From NCBI RefSeq assembly GCF_001983175.1, contig NZ_MNPW01000005.1, forward strand, positions 310,001 to 374,000: a DNA stretch of 64,000 nucleotides. The letters are read 5' to 3'. Below the pieces are notes generated by a model, which made no database searches, was not told where the DNA came from, and saw only the letters and a program-made list of their open reading frames with translations. The position numbers and the translations under genes were made by a program. Source of the DNA: Pseudomonas cedrina subsp. cedrina. Lineage in GTDB: Bacteria; Pseudomonadota; Gammaproteobacteria; Pseudomonadales; Pseudomonadaceae. Positions 1 through 8,356 of the stretch are shown piece by piece; the first letter of the stretch is position 1; every line of letters starts with the position of its first letter.

Positions 1-258
1 CGTTCATTGGTGGGCGCAGTAAATGCGAGGTCTGGCGTGGAGGGTTCAACACCGTTTCGCCTGAGTGACTGTCTGACACCCAAAGAACAGGAAGTGTTGC
101 GCTGCTTTATGGATGGGATGACCGTCAATTCCATCGCTGCAAAGTTTTCGCGCAGTGCGAGTACGATCAGTACGCAAAAACAATCGGCTTATCGAAAATT
201 GGGCATCAAGAGCGACAGTGAATTGTTTAAAGTGCGGCGGCAATTCGGTGAGTCGTAA
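1..258 (+). CDS. LuxR-type HTH response regulator, C-terminal fragment
   Basis: This is the 3' part of a gene that begins left of the window; the frame is open from base 1. The visible 85 or so residues hold a LuxR/FixJ-type DNA-binding domain starting at LTPKEQEVL, followed by a recognition-helix region with STISTQKQSAYRKLG. That pattern is typical of the BvgA/EvgA/RcsB branch of NarL-type response regulators, so a receiver domain upstream is likely but not visible. It converges on phaD, whose stop lies about 40 bp downstream. An inverted repeat (AACTAAG / CTTAGTT) spans the gap between the two stops. In other pseudomonads this side of phaD usually carries the phaI-phaF granule genes; they are not seen here. 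Confidence 0.75.
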   Translation, partial: RSLVGAVNARSGVEGSTPFRLSDCLTPKEQEVLRCFMDGMTVNSIAAKFSRSASTISTQKQSAYRKLGIKSDSELFKVRRQFGES

Positions 259-298
259 CTAAGAGGTATCTGTAAGAATTATGCCTATTGTGTGTGGC

Positions 299-919
299 TT
301 AGTTGGAGTCTTCCAGGTAACGCAGCGCCAATCGCTCGGTGGCCTGCCGTATCGGCAATAACAAATGGGGCGCCACCAGCATCATGATTTGATACACCAC
401 CACGCGGACCTCGCCTTCACGATCCAGAACCCGCTGATAGTCCAGGGAAAACAGCAGGGTCAGGGTGATCTGTTCCACCAGTTGCCCAAGCGCCTGGGTA
501 TCGCTGACCAATTGCCCGGCCGTCTTGAGTCGGGCGAGCAATGACGCGAGGGTGCGCTTGAGCGACGTGAGCAGGTTGCGAATGCCCTTGGCCAGCTTCG
601 GCAGGCGCCCGGCGAGGTTCGACAGGTCCTGGAACAGGAAGCGGTAGTGGGCCATACGCTCGACGATCAGGTGCAGGAACAGCCAGTAATCCTCGGGCTT
701 CAATTGCGCATCGGCCGGTGGGTCGAGCAGCGGTGCCAGTTCAGCTTGAAAGCGTTCGAACAGACCGAGTACCAGCGGTTCCTTGCCATGAAAATGGTAG
801 TAGAGGTTGCCGGGGCTGATCCCCATTTCATTGGCCACCTCCATGGTCGAGACATTGGGTTCGCCCTTCTGGTTGAACAATTGCAAGGCACATTCAAGGA
901 TACGGTCGCGGGTCTTCAT
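299..919 (-). CDS. phaD: TetR-family regulator PhaD of the PHA operon
   Basis: A 206-residue TetR-family protein. The N-terminal helix-turn-helix is visible (TRDRILECALQLFN then MGISPGNLYYHFHGKEPL, residues about 3-50). The rest is the helical ligand-binding and dimer domain. It starts 27 bp downstream of the phaC2 stop and is the last gene of phaC1-phaZ-phaC2-phaD, which is the standard pseudomonad order. PhaD is known as an activator of pha promoters that responds to an acyl-CoA-type signal; the identification here rests on position, length and the TetR fold. A weak ribosome-binding site (AAGAAG) lies 7 bp before the ATG. Confidence 0.9.
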   Translation of the reverse strand: MKTRDRILECALQLFNQKGEPNVSTMEVANEMGISPGNLYYHFHGKEPLVLGLFERFQAELAPLLDPPADAQLKPEDYWLFLHLIVERMAHYRFLFQDLSNLAGRLPKLAKGIRNLLTSLKRTLASLLARLKTAGQLVSDTQALGQLVEQITLTLLFSLDYQRVLDREGEVRVVVYQIMMLVAPHLLLPIRQATERLALRYLEDSN

Positions 920-946
920 CCAGGCTTCTTAAGGAGAGGGTTGAAC

Positions 947-2629
947 TCAACGCACGCGCACATAAGTGCCTGGCGCCGCTTCCATCGGTGGGTAATTCTG
1001 GTTGCCCAGGGCAGTGTGGGTTTCTCGTTGTACGCCCGAGCGCTGCTGGATCCATGTCAGCCACTGCGGCCACCAACTGCCTTCGACGTGGCTGGCGTCG
1101 TAGTACCAGGCGCGCGGGTCGCTGCTCAGCTTTGGGTTCTCGACGTAATTGGCCTTGGGGTTGCCCGGCGGGTTCAGGATGCTTTGGATATGCCCGCTGT
1201 TGGACAGCACGAAGCGCCGCTCGCCGCCCAGCAATTGGGTGGAGCGGTACACCGCGTCCCACGGCGTGATGTGGTCGTTGATGCCGGCCACGCTGAAGCT
1301 GTCCACGGTGACCTTCTGCAGATCGATGGGGGTGCCGCACACTTCCAGTCCACCGGGGTGGCTGAGCGGGTTGTGCTTGAAGAAGTCCAGCAGGTCGCCG
1401 TGCAGCGCGGCGGGCAAGCGCGTGTTGTCGTTGTTCCAGTACAGGATGTCGAAGGCCGGCGGCTCCTTGCCCAGCAGGTAGTTGTTGATCCAGTAGTTCC
1501 AGATCAGGTCATTGGGGCGCATCCAGGCGAACACTTTGGCCATGTCACGGCCGTCCAGCACGCCTTGCTGATAGGAACGGCGCTTGGCGGCCTCCAGGGT
1601 CTGCTCGTCGGCGAACAGTGTGGCGGGGCTGTCGATCTGGCTGTCCAGCAGGCTCACCAGGTAGCTCGCGCTGGAGATGCGGCGCAGTTGGCGCTTGGCC
1701 TGCAGGTGGCCTTGCAGCGCCGCGATGGTCAAGCCACCGGCGCAGGCGCCCATCAGGTTGACCTCGCGGGCTTTGGTGATCGCCCTGCATGCGTTGAGCG
1801 CCTCCTCCAGCGCGGCGACGTAGGTGGAAAGCCCCCATTCGCGATGGCGCACATCCGGGTTGCGCCAGCTGACCATGAACGTCTGCAGGCCGTTTTTTAA
1901 CGCGTACTGCACAAAGCTGTTGCCTGGGCTCAGGTCGAAAATGTAGTACTTGTTGATTTGCGGCGGCACGATCAGCAGCGGCTTGGCGTACTGTTTTTCG
2001 CTCATGGGTTTGTACTGGATCAGCTCCAGCAGCTCATTGCGAAAGACCACCGAGCCGGGTGTGGTGGCGACCGTCTTGCCCACCTCGAACGCATGCTTGC
2101 TCACCTGGCGCGGTAGGCCGTTGTTGTGCAGCAGGTCTTCGAACAGGTGGCTCGCGCCGCGCACCACGCTGTGACCGCCGGAGTTGAGCAGTTCCTTGAT
2201 CGCCAGCGGGTTGAGCAAGGTGTTGGAAGGCGAAACCGCATCATTGAGCAGCGAAAAGGCGAAGTGCGCACGGGCTCGGTCATCGGCGCCCAGGGCGCTG
2301 TCATCGATCCAGTGGCGCGTCTGCTTCTGCCAGCTCAGGTAGGCCTGCAAGCTGCGCCGGTACAGAGGGTTGAGTGTCCAGGTGGGGTCGGTGAAGCGGC
2401 TGTCATTGGGGTTGGGTTCGTGCATGGTTTCACCGAGCAGCACGCGGCCCAGTTGACCGCTCAACGCCAGGGCATGACGAGCCGTATGCAGCGGGTTGCG
2501 CAAGCCATGGGCGGCTACGCTGCGCAGGGTCGACAGCAGGTCGCGGCCGCGCAGCCCGGTGATCGCACTTTGCGCATTGATGAACGCAGCAGGGGTGGGT
2601 GCCGGGTCCGTCACGGGTCTTTCTCGCAT
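947..2629 (-). CDS. phaC2: Class II PHA synthase PhaC2
   Basis: A medium-chain-length poly(3-hydroxyalkanoate) polymerase that joins (R)-3-hydroxyacyl-CoA units at the granule surface. The 560 residues match the usual length. The lipase-like box is GACAGG with the nucleophile Cys296; the catalytic Asp lies in AGINDHITPW and the His in NSGHIQSI (near 451 and 479 by family numbering). The start at 2629 is chosen over an in-frame ATG 42 bp upstream because AAGGAG sits 9 bp before it and the family N-terminus fits. It is a paralogue of PhaC1 in the same operon. The box differs from PhaC1 at one residue (A instead of S after the Cys). Confidence 0.95.
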   Translation of the reverse strand: MRERPVTDPAPTPAAFINAQSAITGLRGRDLLSTLRSVAAHGLRNPLHTARHALALSGQLGRVLLGETMHEPNPNDSRFTDPTWTLNPLYRRSLQAYLSWQKQTRHWIDDSALGADDRARAHFAFSLLNDAVSPSNTLLNPLAIKELLNSGGHSVVRGASHLFEDLLHNNGLPRQVSKHAFEVGKTVATTPGSVVFRNELLELIQYKPMSEKQYAKPLLIVPPQINKYYIFDLSPGNSFVQYALKNGLQTFMVSWRNPDVRHREWGLSTYVAALEEALNACRAITKAREVNLMGACAGGLTIAALQGHLQAKRQLRRISSASYLVSLLDSQIDSPATLFADEQTLEAAKRRSYQQGVLDGRDMAKVFAWMRPNDLIWNYWINNYLLGKEPPAFDILYWNNDNTRLPAALHGDLLDFFKHNPLSHPGGLEVCGTPIDLQKVTVDSFSVAGINDHITPWDAVYRSTQLLGGERRFVLSNSGHIQSILNPPGNPKANYVENPKLSSDPRAWYYDASHVEGSWWPQWLTWIQQRSGVQRETHTALGNQNYPPMEAAPGTYVRVR

Positions 2630-2704
2630 GAGCCAACACTCCTTCGTCAAGCCATCAAACAGGCACGCCAATCCAGAACCATAGTCGGTTTCTGGCGGGT
2701 TGCG

Positions 2705-2729
2705 CGGCGGTGTGGTCCTTACACCGCCG
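2705..2729 (-). promoter_or_regulatory. Stem-loop at the end of phaZ
   Basis: A perfect 9-bp stem (CGGCGGTGT / ACACCGCCG) with a 7-base loop overlaps the phaZ stop codon. It lacks a T-tract on either side, so it is not a classical intrinsic terminator. It could act as an RNA-stability or attenuation element between phaZ and phaC2; that role is inference. Confidence 0.4.
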
Positions 2730-3564
2730 GTCGCGGATGAATCACTGCACGCATGCGCTCCTCTTGCAGGAATTTCATGATGATCGGCGCCACGGCCTCG
2801 GCCCGAGTGATCAGGAACAGGTGGCCATCATCGATGATGTGCAGTTGGGCATTGGGGATGCGCCAGGCCAGCATGCGCATGTTGATCAGTGGGATCAGCG
2901 GGTCGTCGTCGCCCGCCAGCACCAGGGTGGGCTGGCGGATCTTGTGCAGCCAGTGGATGCTGGTCCAGCCCAGCCCCGCGAACAGTTGCCAGTAGTAGCC
3001 CAGCTTGCCGGCCGAGCGCACTTTGCTTGCGTGTTCGGCGGCCAGTTTTGCATCGCGGCGGAACGAGCCGCCGTAGATCATCGGCGCGATGCGCACCACA
3101 TGGGACGGCTGGATGTAACGGCGTGGGCTGGCCATCAGCCATAGCACTTTGGGTTTGCCCGGCACCATCACCGCACCCGCCGCCGTGGCCGCCAGGATCA
3201 ACTTTTTGCAACGCTCCGGGTAGTCGTAGGCAAATTGCTGCGCCAGCGCCCCGCCCCAGGACACGCCCACCGCGTTCACCTGGCCGTAGTCGAGGTAATC
3301 GAGCATGCGCGCGGTGAGCTTGGCCAGGCCGGGAAAACGGTAGGGCCGGTTGGGCGTCGACGAACCGCCCACGCCGGGCACATCGAAGGCGATCACTTCC
3401 AGGTCCGGGTCCAGCGCATGGACGAACGGAAACACCAGCTCAAGGTTGGCGCCGATGCCATTGAAGATCAGCAGCGGCGTCAAGTGAGGCTTGCCCGGGC
3501 GCACCGCCGTGCGGATGGCCTGGCCATCCAGGTCGATGGTACGAAAGATGAACGGTTGCGGCAT
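2719..3564 (-). CDS. phaZ: Intracellular mcl-PHA depolymerase PhaZ
   Basis: An alpha/beta-hydrolase of 281 residues that releases 3-hydroxyalkanoic acids from stored PHA granules. The catalytic triad is visible at family positions: Ser102 in GVSWGG, Asp221 in AGDDDPL and His248 in DDGHLF. The start MPQPFIFRTIDLDG at 3564 matches the family, so an in-frame upstream Met (3612) is rejected. It lies between phaC1 and phaC2, which couples synthesis and turnover in one operon. A REPIN fills the gap to phaC1. Confidence 0.95.
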   Translation of the reverse strand: MPQPFIFRTIDLDGQAIRTAVRPGKPHLTPLLIFNGIGANLELVFPFVHALDPDLEVIAFDVPGVGGSSTPNRPYRFPGLAKLTARMLDYLDYGQVNAVGVSWGGALAQQFAYDYPERCKKLILAATAAGAVMVPGKPKVLWLMASPRRYIQPSHVVRIAPMIYGGSFRRDAKLAAEHASKVRSAGKLGYYWQLFAGLGWTSIHWLHKIRQPTLVLAGDDDPLIPLINMRMLAWRIPNAQLHIIDDGHLFLITRAEAVAPIIMKFLQEERMRAVIHPRPAV

Positions 3565-3613
3565 GCTCAAGCCCTGTGAAGTGGCGCAATTTATCTGTAG
3601 GAACCCGGTCAAT

Positions 3614-3700
3614 GTGGGAGCTGGCTTGCCTGCGATTGCATTCTGTCAGTCACCCTTCAACTGGCTGACCCACCGCAATCGCAGGCAAGCCAGCTCCCAC
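3614..3700. repeat. REPIN (inverted REP pair) between phaC1 and phaZ
   Basis: Two inverted copies of the roughly 23-bp REP that begins GTGGGAGCTGG and ends TGCGAT face each other, with the GTGGGAG ends outermost. Both arms are of the CTGG..CCAG subtype. The transcript would fold into a long hairpin between phaC1 and phaZ, which may affect relative expression. Confidence 0.9.
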
Positions 3701-3729
3701 ATTGACCCCATTTCAACTGCATAATTTAC

Positions 3730-5409
3730 TTATCGTTCATGCACGTAGGTACCCGGCGCAGCCTCGGCGGCGGCGTAGGTTTTATTACCCAAACTCACCG
3801 GCGCTTTTTTCAACTTGCCCGCCCGCTCCGCCTGCCACGCTTGCCAATGCAGCCACCACGAATCGGTGTGCTTGGTGGCATTTTCCTGCCACTCCAACGG
3901 TTTCGCCGCCAGGCTGTCGCTGGTCTGATACCGCGCCTTGGGGTTGCCCGGCGGGTTGAGAATGCTCTGGATGTGACCGCTGCTGGACAATACGAATTCA
4001 ACCTTGCCGCCGAACAGTTGCGCCGATTTGTAGCAGGACTGCCACGGCGTGATGTGATCGTTGGTGCCGGCCAGAGAGTAAATATCGGCGGTGATTTGCT
4101 TGAGGTCGATCGGCGTACCACACACTTCCAGGGCGTTGGCGCGTACCAGCGGGTTGTTCTTGAACAGTTCGATCAGATCGCCGTGAAACGCCGCCGGCAG
4201 GCGCGTGGTGTCGTTGTTCCAGAACAGGATGTCGAATACGGGCGGCTCGTTGCCCAGCAGGTAGTTGTTGACCCAATAGTTCCAGATCAGGTCATTGGGG
4301 CGCATCCAGGCGAACACCTTGGCCATGTCGCGGCCTTCCAGCACGCCGGCCTGGTAGGAATGGCGCTTGGCCGCTTCCAGGGTCTGCTCGTCGACGAACA
4401 GCGCCACCTGGGTGTCCAGCGTGGTGTCCAGCACACTCACCAGCAGCGTCAGGGCGTTGACCTTCTTCTCCCCCAGCGCCGCATAGTGACCGAGCAGCGC
4501 GGTGCAGGTGATGCCACCGGAGCAGGCGCCGAGCATATTGATGTCCTTGCTGCCGGTAATCGCCGTGACCACATCGACCGCCTCCTTGAGCGCCTCGATA
4601 TAGGTCGAAAGCCCCCACTCGCGCTGGGCCTTGGTCGGGTTGCGCCAACTGACGATGAAGGTTTGCTGGTTATTGCGCAGGCAAAAGCGCGCCAGGCTCT
4701 TTTCCGGGCTCAGGTCGAATACATAGAATTTGTTGATCTGCGGCGGCACCACCAACAGCGGTCGCTCGTGCACCTGTTCGGTAATCGGCTTGTACTGGAT
4801 CAGCTCCAGCACGTCGTTGCGAAACACCACCGCGCCTTCGGTGGTGCCCAGGCTCTTGCCCACTTCAAAGGCGCCCATGTTGACCTGGCTCGGCATGCCG
4901 CCGTTGTGCACCATGTCCTTGGCCAAGTGGGACAAGCCATCGAGCAGGCTTTTGCCGCCGGTTTCAAAGAAGCGCTTGACCGCCGCCGGGTTGGCCGCGC
5001 TGTTGGTGGGGGCCATGGCTTCGGTCATCAGGTTGATCACGAAATGGCCGCGGCTGATGTCCTGTTCGGACAGGTTGCTGTCGCCGATCCAGTCGTGCAG
5101 TTCCTTGCGCCACGCCAGGTAGGTCTGCAAATAACGTTTGTAGAGCGGGTTCTGGCTCCAGGCAGGGTCATGGAAACGACGGTCGTCGCTTTCGGGCACC
5201 AACTGCGACTTGCCGAACATCACATTCTTGAGTTCCACGCCAAAATGCGCGACGTGCTTGACGCTGTGCAACGGTTGCTTGATGGCTTGGGTCAGCACCA
5301 TCTTCGCCGAGGCGAGCAAGTCCTTTTTGCGTAACGCGATGATCGGGTTGAGCCCCAGGGTGTTTTCCGAGGCCTGGCGTTTCAAGTCATCGTTATTCTT
5401 GTTACTCAT
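3730..5409 (-). CDS. phaC1: Class II PHA synthase PhaC1
   Basis: First gene of the PHA operon, encoding the main medium-chain-length PHA polymerase. It is 559 residues, the standard length. The nucleophile Cys296 lies in GACSGG; Asp and His are in AGTNDHITPW and SSSGHIQSI. It is similar over its full length to PhaC2 (947-2629), including blocks such as LLELIQYKP / VLELIQYKP and VPPQINK. The start MSNKNNDDLKRQ is typical. A candidate sigma-54 promoter lies about 120 bp upstream. The next upstream gene on the same strand is the DUF971 gene, separated by 250 bp. Confidence 0.97.
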   Translation of the reverse strand: MSNKNNDDLKRQASENTLGLNPIIALRKKDLLASAKMVLTQAIKQPLHSVKHVAHFGVELKNVMFGKSQLVPESDDRRFHDPAWSQNPLYKRYLQTYLAWRKELHDWIGDSNLSEQDISRGHFVINLMTEAMAPTNSAANPAAVKRFFETGGKSLLDGLSHLAKDMVHNGGMPSQVNMGAFEVGKSLGTTEGAVVFRNDVLELIQYKPITEQVHERPLLVVPPQINKFYVFDLSPEKSLARFCLRNNQQTFIVSWRNPTKAQREWGLSTYIEALKEAVDVVTAITGSKDINMLGACSGGITCTALLGHYAALGEKKVNALTLLVSVLDTTLDTQVALFVDEQTLEAAKRHSYQAGVLEGRDMAKVFAWMRPNDLIWNYWVNNYLLGNEPPVFDILFWNNDTTRLPAAFHGDLIELFKNNPLVRANALEVCGTPIDLKQITADIYSLAGTNDHITPWQSCYKSAQLFGGKVEFVLSSSGHIQSILNPPGNPKARYQTSDSLAAKPLEWQENATKHTDSWWLHWQAWQAERAGKLKKAPVSLGNKTYAAAEAAPGTYVHER

Positions 5410-5526
5410 CTACGACGCTCCATTGTCCGAAAGACGAGTACCGGCGGTGGCGATGCATCCAGATTGCGATCCACAACACACGCCAGGTACTGCGACTCGG
5501 GTGACCGTTGATACCGCATCGTCAAA

Positions 5527-5542
5527 TGCAGGGAACTTGCCA
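5527..5542 (-). promoter_or_regulatory. Candidate sigma-54 (RpoN) promoter for phaC1
   Basis: Read on the minus strand the site is TGGCAAGTTCCCTGCA, with the invariant GG and GC exactly 10 bases apart, as required for a -24/-12 promoter. It lies about 118 bp before the phaC1 start. Nitrogen-linked RpoN control of PHA genes is known in some pseudomonads. The gap (5410-5659) also holds an inverted repeat, GGGCATT / AATGCCC at 5605-5637, without a T-tract; it could be an operator. Confidence 0.5.
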
Positions 5543-5659
5543 GCTCCATTGGTTACCCGAGTTTAATTTTTTTCGCAAGCGGACCCATCGTTGGTCCCGC
5601 GACAGGGCATTCAAGCAGATGAAATTAGAAAATGCCCTCTAAAGAGCAAGACGCCTGGG

Positions 5660-6037
5660 CTAGAGCATCAGCCGCACGACCGATTCACTCGGATCGCGGG
5701 TTTTGCCGGCCGCCTTGAGTTCAGCGAGGTAGTCGGCCCACAGCGCGTCCTGACGCACGGCTAACTGGTAGAGGTAGTCCCAGGTAAACAGTCCGCTGTC
5801 ATGCCCGTCGTCGAAGGTCAGTTTCAGTGCGTACTGGCCGGCCGGTTCGATCTTGGTCAGCCGGACGTTGAGCTTGCCGAATTGCAGGATGGGTTTGCCG
5901 TGGCCCTGGACCTCGGCGGACGGCGAGTGCACCCGCAGGAATTCGGCGGGCAATTGGTAGGTTTCATCGGGGGCGTAGGTAAGGCCGAGGGTGTTTGAGG
6001 TTTTGTGCAGGTTTACAGCAGTGGGGAATTTCGACAT
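5660..6037 (-). CDS. DUF971 (gamma-butyrobetaine hydroxylase-like N-terminal) protein
   Basis: A 125-residue protein made almost entirely of a DUF971 / GBBH-like N-terminal domain. The visible pattern is LHKTSNTLGLTY...LPAEFLRVHSPSAEVQGHG, then KIEPAGQYALKLTFDDGHDSGLFTWDYL. The domain is related to metal-binding modules, but its role in stand-alone proteins is unknown. The start MSKFPTAVNLHK at 6037 is chosen because upstream codons are REP sequence. It lies downstream of hslVU on the same strand, an arrangement common in pseudomonads, and is separated from hslU by a REPIN. Confidence 0.85.
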   Translation of the reverse strand: MSKFPTAVNLHKTSNTLGLTYAPDETYQLPAEFLRVHSPSAEVQGHGKPILQFGKLNVRLTKIEPAGQYALKLTFDDGHDSGLFTWDYLYQLAVRQDALWADYLAELKAAGKTRDPSESVVRLML

Positions 6038-6082
6038 TGGAGAGCCGCTCGAAGATAGTCCTGAAGGAACCGGCTTTAAACT

Positions 6083-6168
6083 GTGGGAGCCGGGCTTGCC
6101 CGCGATACAGGCGCCTCGGTGTTTCTCTGACACCGAGGCGATTCTATCGCAGGCAAGCCAGCTCCCAC
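6083..6168. repeat. Chimeric REPIN between hslU and DUF971 gene
   Basis: An inverted REP pair with GTGGGAG ends outermost. The left arm is of the CGGGCTTGCCCG subtype and the right arm of the CTGGCTTGCCTG subtype, so the two halves do not match each other as well as those of the other REPINs in the window. Confidence 0.85.
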
Positions 6169-6196
6169 AGTAAAGCAAAGCGGTCCTGAGTGAGGC

Positions 6197-7534
6197 TTAC
6201 AGGATATAACGCGACAGATCTTCGTTCTGCGCCAATTCGCCCAGGTGGCTGTTGACGTACTCGGCATCGATCTTGATCGCTTCGCCATTCTGCGCACCGG
6301 CCATGTCGCCGGCGCTGAAGGACACTTCCTCAAGCAAACGCTCAAGCAAGGTGTGCAGGCGACGCGCACCGATGTTCTCGGTCTTCTCGTTGACCTGCCA
6401 GGCGATTTCCGCCAGGCGCTTGATGCCATCGGCCTGGAACTCGATCCCCAGGCCTTCGGTTTTCAGCAGCTCGCGGTACTGCTCGGTGAGCGACGCGTGC
6501 GGTTCGCTGAGAATGCGTTCGAAGTCACCCGGGGTCAGCGCCTTGAGTTCCACGCGAATCGGCAGGCGGCCTTGCAGCTCCGGCACCAGGTCGCTTGGCT
6601 TGCTCAAGTGGAACGCACCAGAGGCGATAAACAGGATGTGGTCGGTCTTGACCATGCCCAGCTTGGTGTTCACGGTGCAGCCTTCGATCAGCGGCAGCAG
6701 GTCGCGCTGCACGCCTTCGCGGGATACATCGACGCCGCCGGAGTTGCCGCGCTTGGCCACTTTGTCGATTTCATCGATAAACACGATCCCGTGCTGCTCG
6801 ACCGCTTCGAGGGCCTTGGCCTTGAGTTCTTCCTCGTTGACCAGGCGTCCGGCTTCTTCGTCGCGCACCAGTTTGAGCGCATCCTTGACCTTGAGCTTGC
6901 GGCTTTTCTTCTTGCCCTTGCCCATGTTGGCGAACAGGTTCTGCAACTGGCTGGTCATTTCTTCCATGCCAGGCGGCGCGGAGATGTCGATACCGGAGAC
7001 TTCGGCGACTTCGATCTCGATTTCCTTGTCATCCAGCTGGCCTTCACGCAGGCGCTTGCGGAACAGCTGGCGGGTGTTGGAATCCGAAGCCGGTGCGGCG
7101 TCTTCGTTGAAACCCATGCGTGCCGGCGGCAGCAGGGCATCGAGGATGCGCTCTTCGGCGGCATCTTCGGCGCGGTGGCTGACCTTGGTCACTTCCTGTT
7201 CGCGCAGCATTTTCAGGGCGGCGTCGGCCAGGTCGCGGATGATCGACTCGACGTCGCGGCCCACGTAGCCCACTTCGGTGAACTTGGTGGCTTCAACCTT
7301 GATGAAAGGCGCATTGGCCAGTTTGGCCAGGCGCCGGGCGATCTCGGTTTTACCCACGCCCGTCGGACCGATCATCAGAATGTTCTTGGGCGTTACTTCA
7401 ACGCGCAGTTCTTCGGGCAGCTGCATCCGGCGCCAGCGGTTACGCAGCGCGATCGCGACGGCGCGCTTGGCATCGTCCTGGCCGATGATATGGCGGTTGA
7501 GTTCATGGACGATTTCACGGGGAGTCATGGACAT
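6197..7534 (-). CDS. hslU: ATP-dependent protease ATPase subunit HslU
   Basis: The AAA+ unfoldase of the HslUV (ClpYQ) protease; it recognises and unfolds substrates and feeds them into HslV. The 445 residues match the family. Walker A is GPTGVGKT (residues 56-63). Walker B is IVFIDEIDK. The I domain lies in the middle and the C-terminus ends in the conserved DLSRYIL used to activate HslV. The start [12 protein letters not shown] at 7534 is chosen over an upstream Met. hslV lies 36 bp upstream in the same operon. Confidence 0.97.
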   Translation of the reverse strand: MSMTPREIVHELNRHIIGQDDAKRAVAIALRNRWRRMQLPEELRVEVTPKNILMIGPTGVGKTEIARRLAKLANAPFIKVEATKFTEVGYVGRDVESIIRDLADAALKMLREQEVTKVSHRAEDAAEERILDALLPPARMGFNEDAAPASDSNTRQLFRKRLREGQLDDKEIEIEVAEVSGIDISAPPGMEEMTSQLQNLFANMGKGKKKSRKLKVKDALKLVRDEEAGRLVNEEELKAKALEAVEQHGIVFIDEIDKVAKRGNSGGVDVSREGVQRDLLPLIEGCTVNTKLGMVKTDHILFIASGAFHLSKPSDLVPELQGRLPIRVELKALTPGDFERILSEPHASLTEQYRELLKTEGLGIEFQADGIKRLAEIAWQVNEKTENIGARRLHTLLERLLEEVSFSAGDMAGAQNGEAIKIDAEYVNSHLGELAQNEDLSRYIL

Positions 7535-7570
7535 AGTGTTTGGCGGCCTCAAGCGGAATAAGCCTACGGC

Positions 7571-8101
7571 TTACTCGGCGAGGTCCTGCTCCTCAATGGT
7601 CTGGTTGTGGTTGGTGAACACGCAGATATCACCGGCGATGCCCAGGGCGGTCTCGACGATTTCGCGGGCCGACAGGTCGGTTTTCTTCAACAGTGCGCTG
7701 GCTGCCGCTTGGGCGTAGCCACCGCCGGAACCCATGGCAATCAGGCCATGTTCAGGCTCAACCACATCGCCGTTACCGGTGATGATCAGGGACGCGTCTT
7801 TGTTGGCGACGGCCAACATGGCTTCCAGGCGGCTGAGGGAGCGGTCGGTGCGCCATTCTTTGGCGAGTTCGACGGCGGCGCGCACCAAATGGCCCTGATG
7901 TTTCTCAAGCTGGCCTTCGAAACGCTCGAACAGGGTGAAGGCGTCGGCGGTAGCGCCGGCAAAGCCCGCGAGAACCTGGCCGTGGTACAGGCGACGCACT
8001 TTCTTGGCGTTGCCTTTCATCACGGTGTTGCCCAGGGAAACCTGGCCGTCGCCGCCCATGACAACTTTGCCGTGGCGACGTACTGAAACGATGGTGGTCA
8101 A
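7571..8101 (-). CDS. hslV: ATP-dependent protease proteolytic subunit HslV
   Basis: The threonine peptidase subunit of HslUV. Its start is a TTG codon at 8101; no ATG fits. With TTG the protein is 176 residues and begins [20 protein letters not shown], which places the catalytic Thr directly after the removed initiator, as in the family. GGAG lies about 9 bp upstream of the TTG. The conserved blocks [15 protein letters not shown] and [18 protein letters not shown] are present. It is first in the hslVU operon behind a heat-shock promoter. Confidence 0.96.
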   Translation of the reverse strand: MTTIVSVRRHGKVVMGGDGQVSLGNTVMKGNAKKVRRLYHGQVLAGFAGATADAFTLFERFEGQLEKHQGHLVRAAVELAKEWRTDRSLSRLEAMLAVANKDASLIITGNGDVVEPEHGLIAMGSGGGYAQAAASALLKKTDLSAREIVETALGIAGDICVFTNHNQTIEEQDLAE

Positions 8102-8148
8102 GGGGAGAGTCTCCACGCAGCGGGGCGAAAATGCCCTGATGGAAACTG

Positions 8149-8176
8149 ATATGGGGGTGGTGGGAGGGATTTCAAC
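8149..8176 (-). promoter_or_regulatory. Sigma-32 heat-shock promoter for hslVU
   Basis: On the minus strand the -35 element is TTGAAA (8175-8170) and the -10 element is CCCCATAT (8156-8149), separated by 13 bp. This agrees closely with the RpoH consensus. The predicted 5' leader to the TTG start of hslV is about 40 bases. hslVU is an established heat-shock operon, so site and function agree. Confidence 0.85.
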
Positions 8177-8246
8177 CGCAGGGCGCTGGGGCGGACGAGT
8201 GGCGTCTATCGGTCTGACACACTCCTCGGAACACCACAAAACCACT

Positions 8247-8333
8247 GTGGGAGCTGGCTTGCCTGCGATGGCGGTGGTTCAGTCAGTGAAATATTGACTG
8301 TTACACCGCCATCGCAGGCAAGCCAGCTCCCAC
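8247..8333. repeat. REPIN upstream of hslV
   Basis: A complete inverted REP pair of the CTGG..CCAG subtype, GTGGGAG ends outermost, lying between the SPOR-domain gene stop and the hslV promoter. Confidence 0.9.
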
Positions 8334-8356
8334 ATTTGAACCGTGTCGGCTGTTAG

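Noticed and set aside
647-1900. Long plus-strand open frame opposite phaC2 and phaD
   Set aside because: It is a high-GC antisense shadow with Val/Gln/Gly-biased composition; phaC2 and phaD on the other strand are clear.
3739-5334. 531-codon plus-strand frame opposite phaC1
   Set aside because: Antisense shadow of phaC1; no family features or ribosome-binding site.
5605-5637. Inverted repeat as terminator of the DUF971 gene
   Set aside because: The loop is long and no T-tract follows on the minus strand; kept only as a possible operator.
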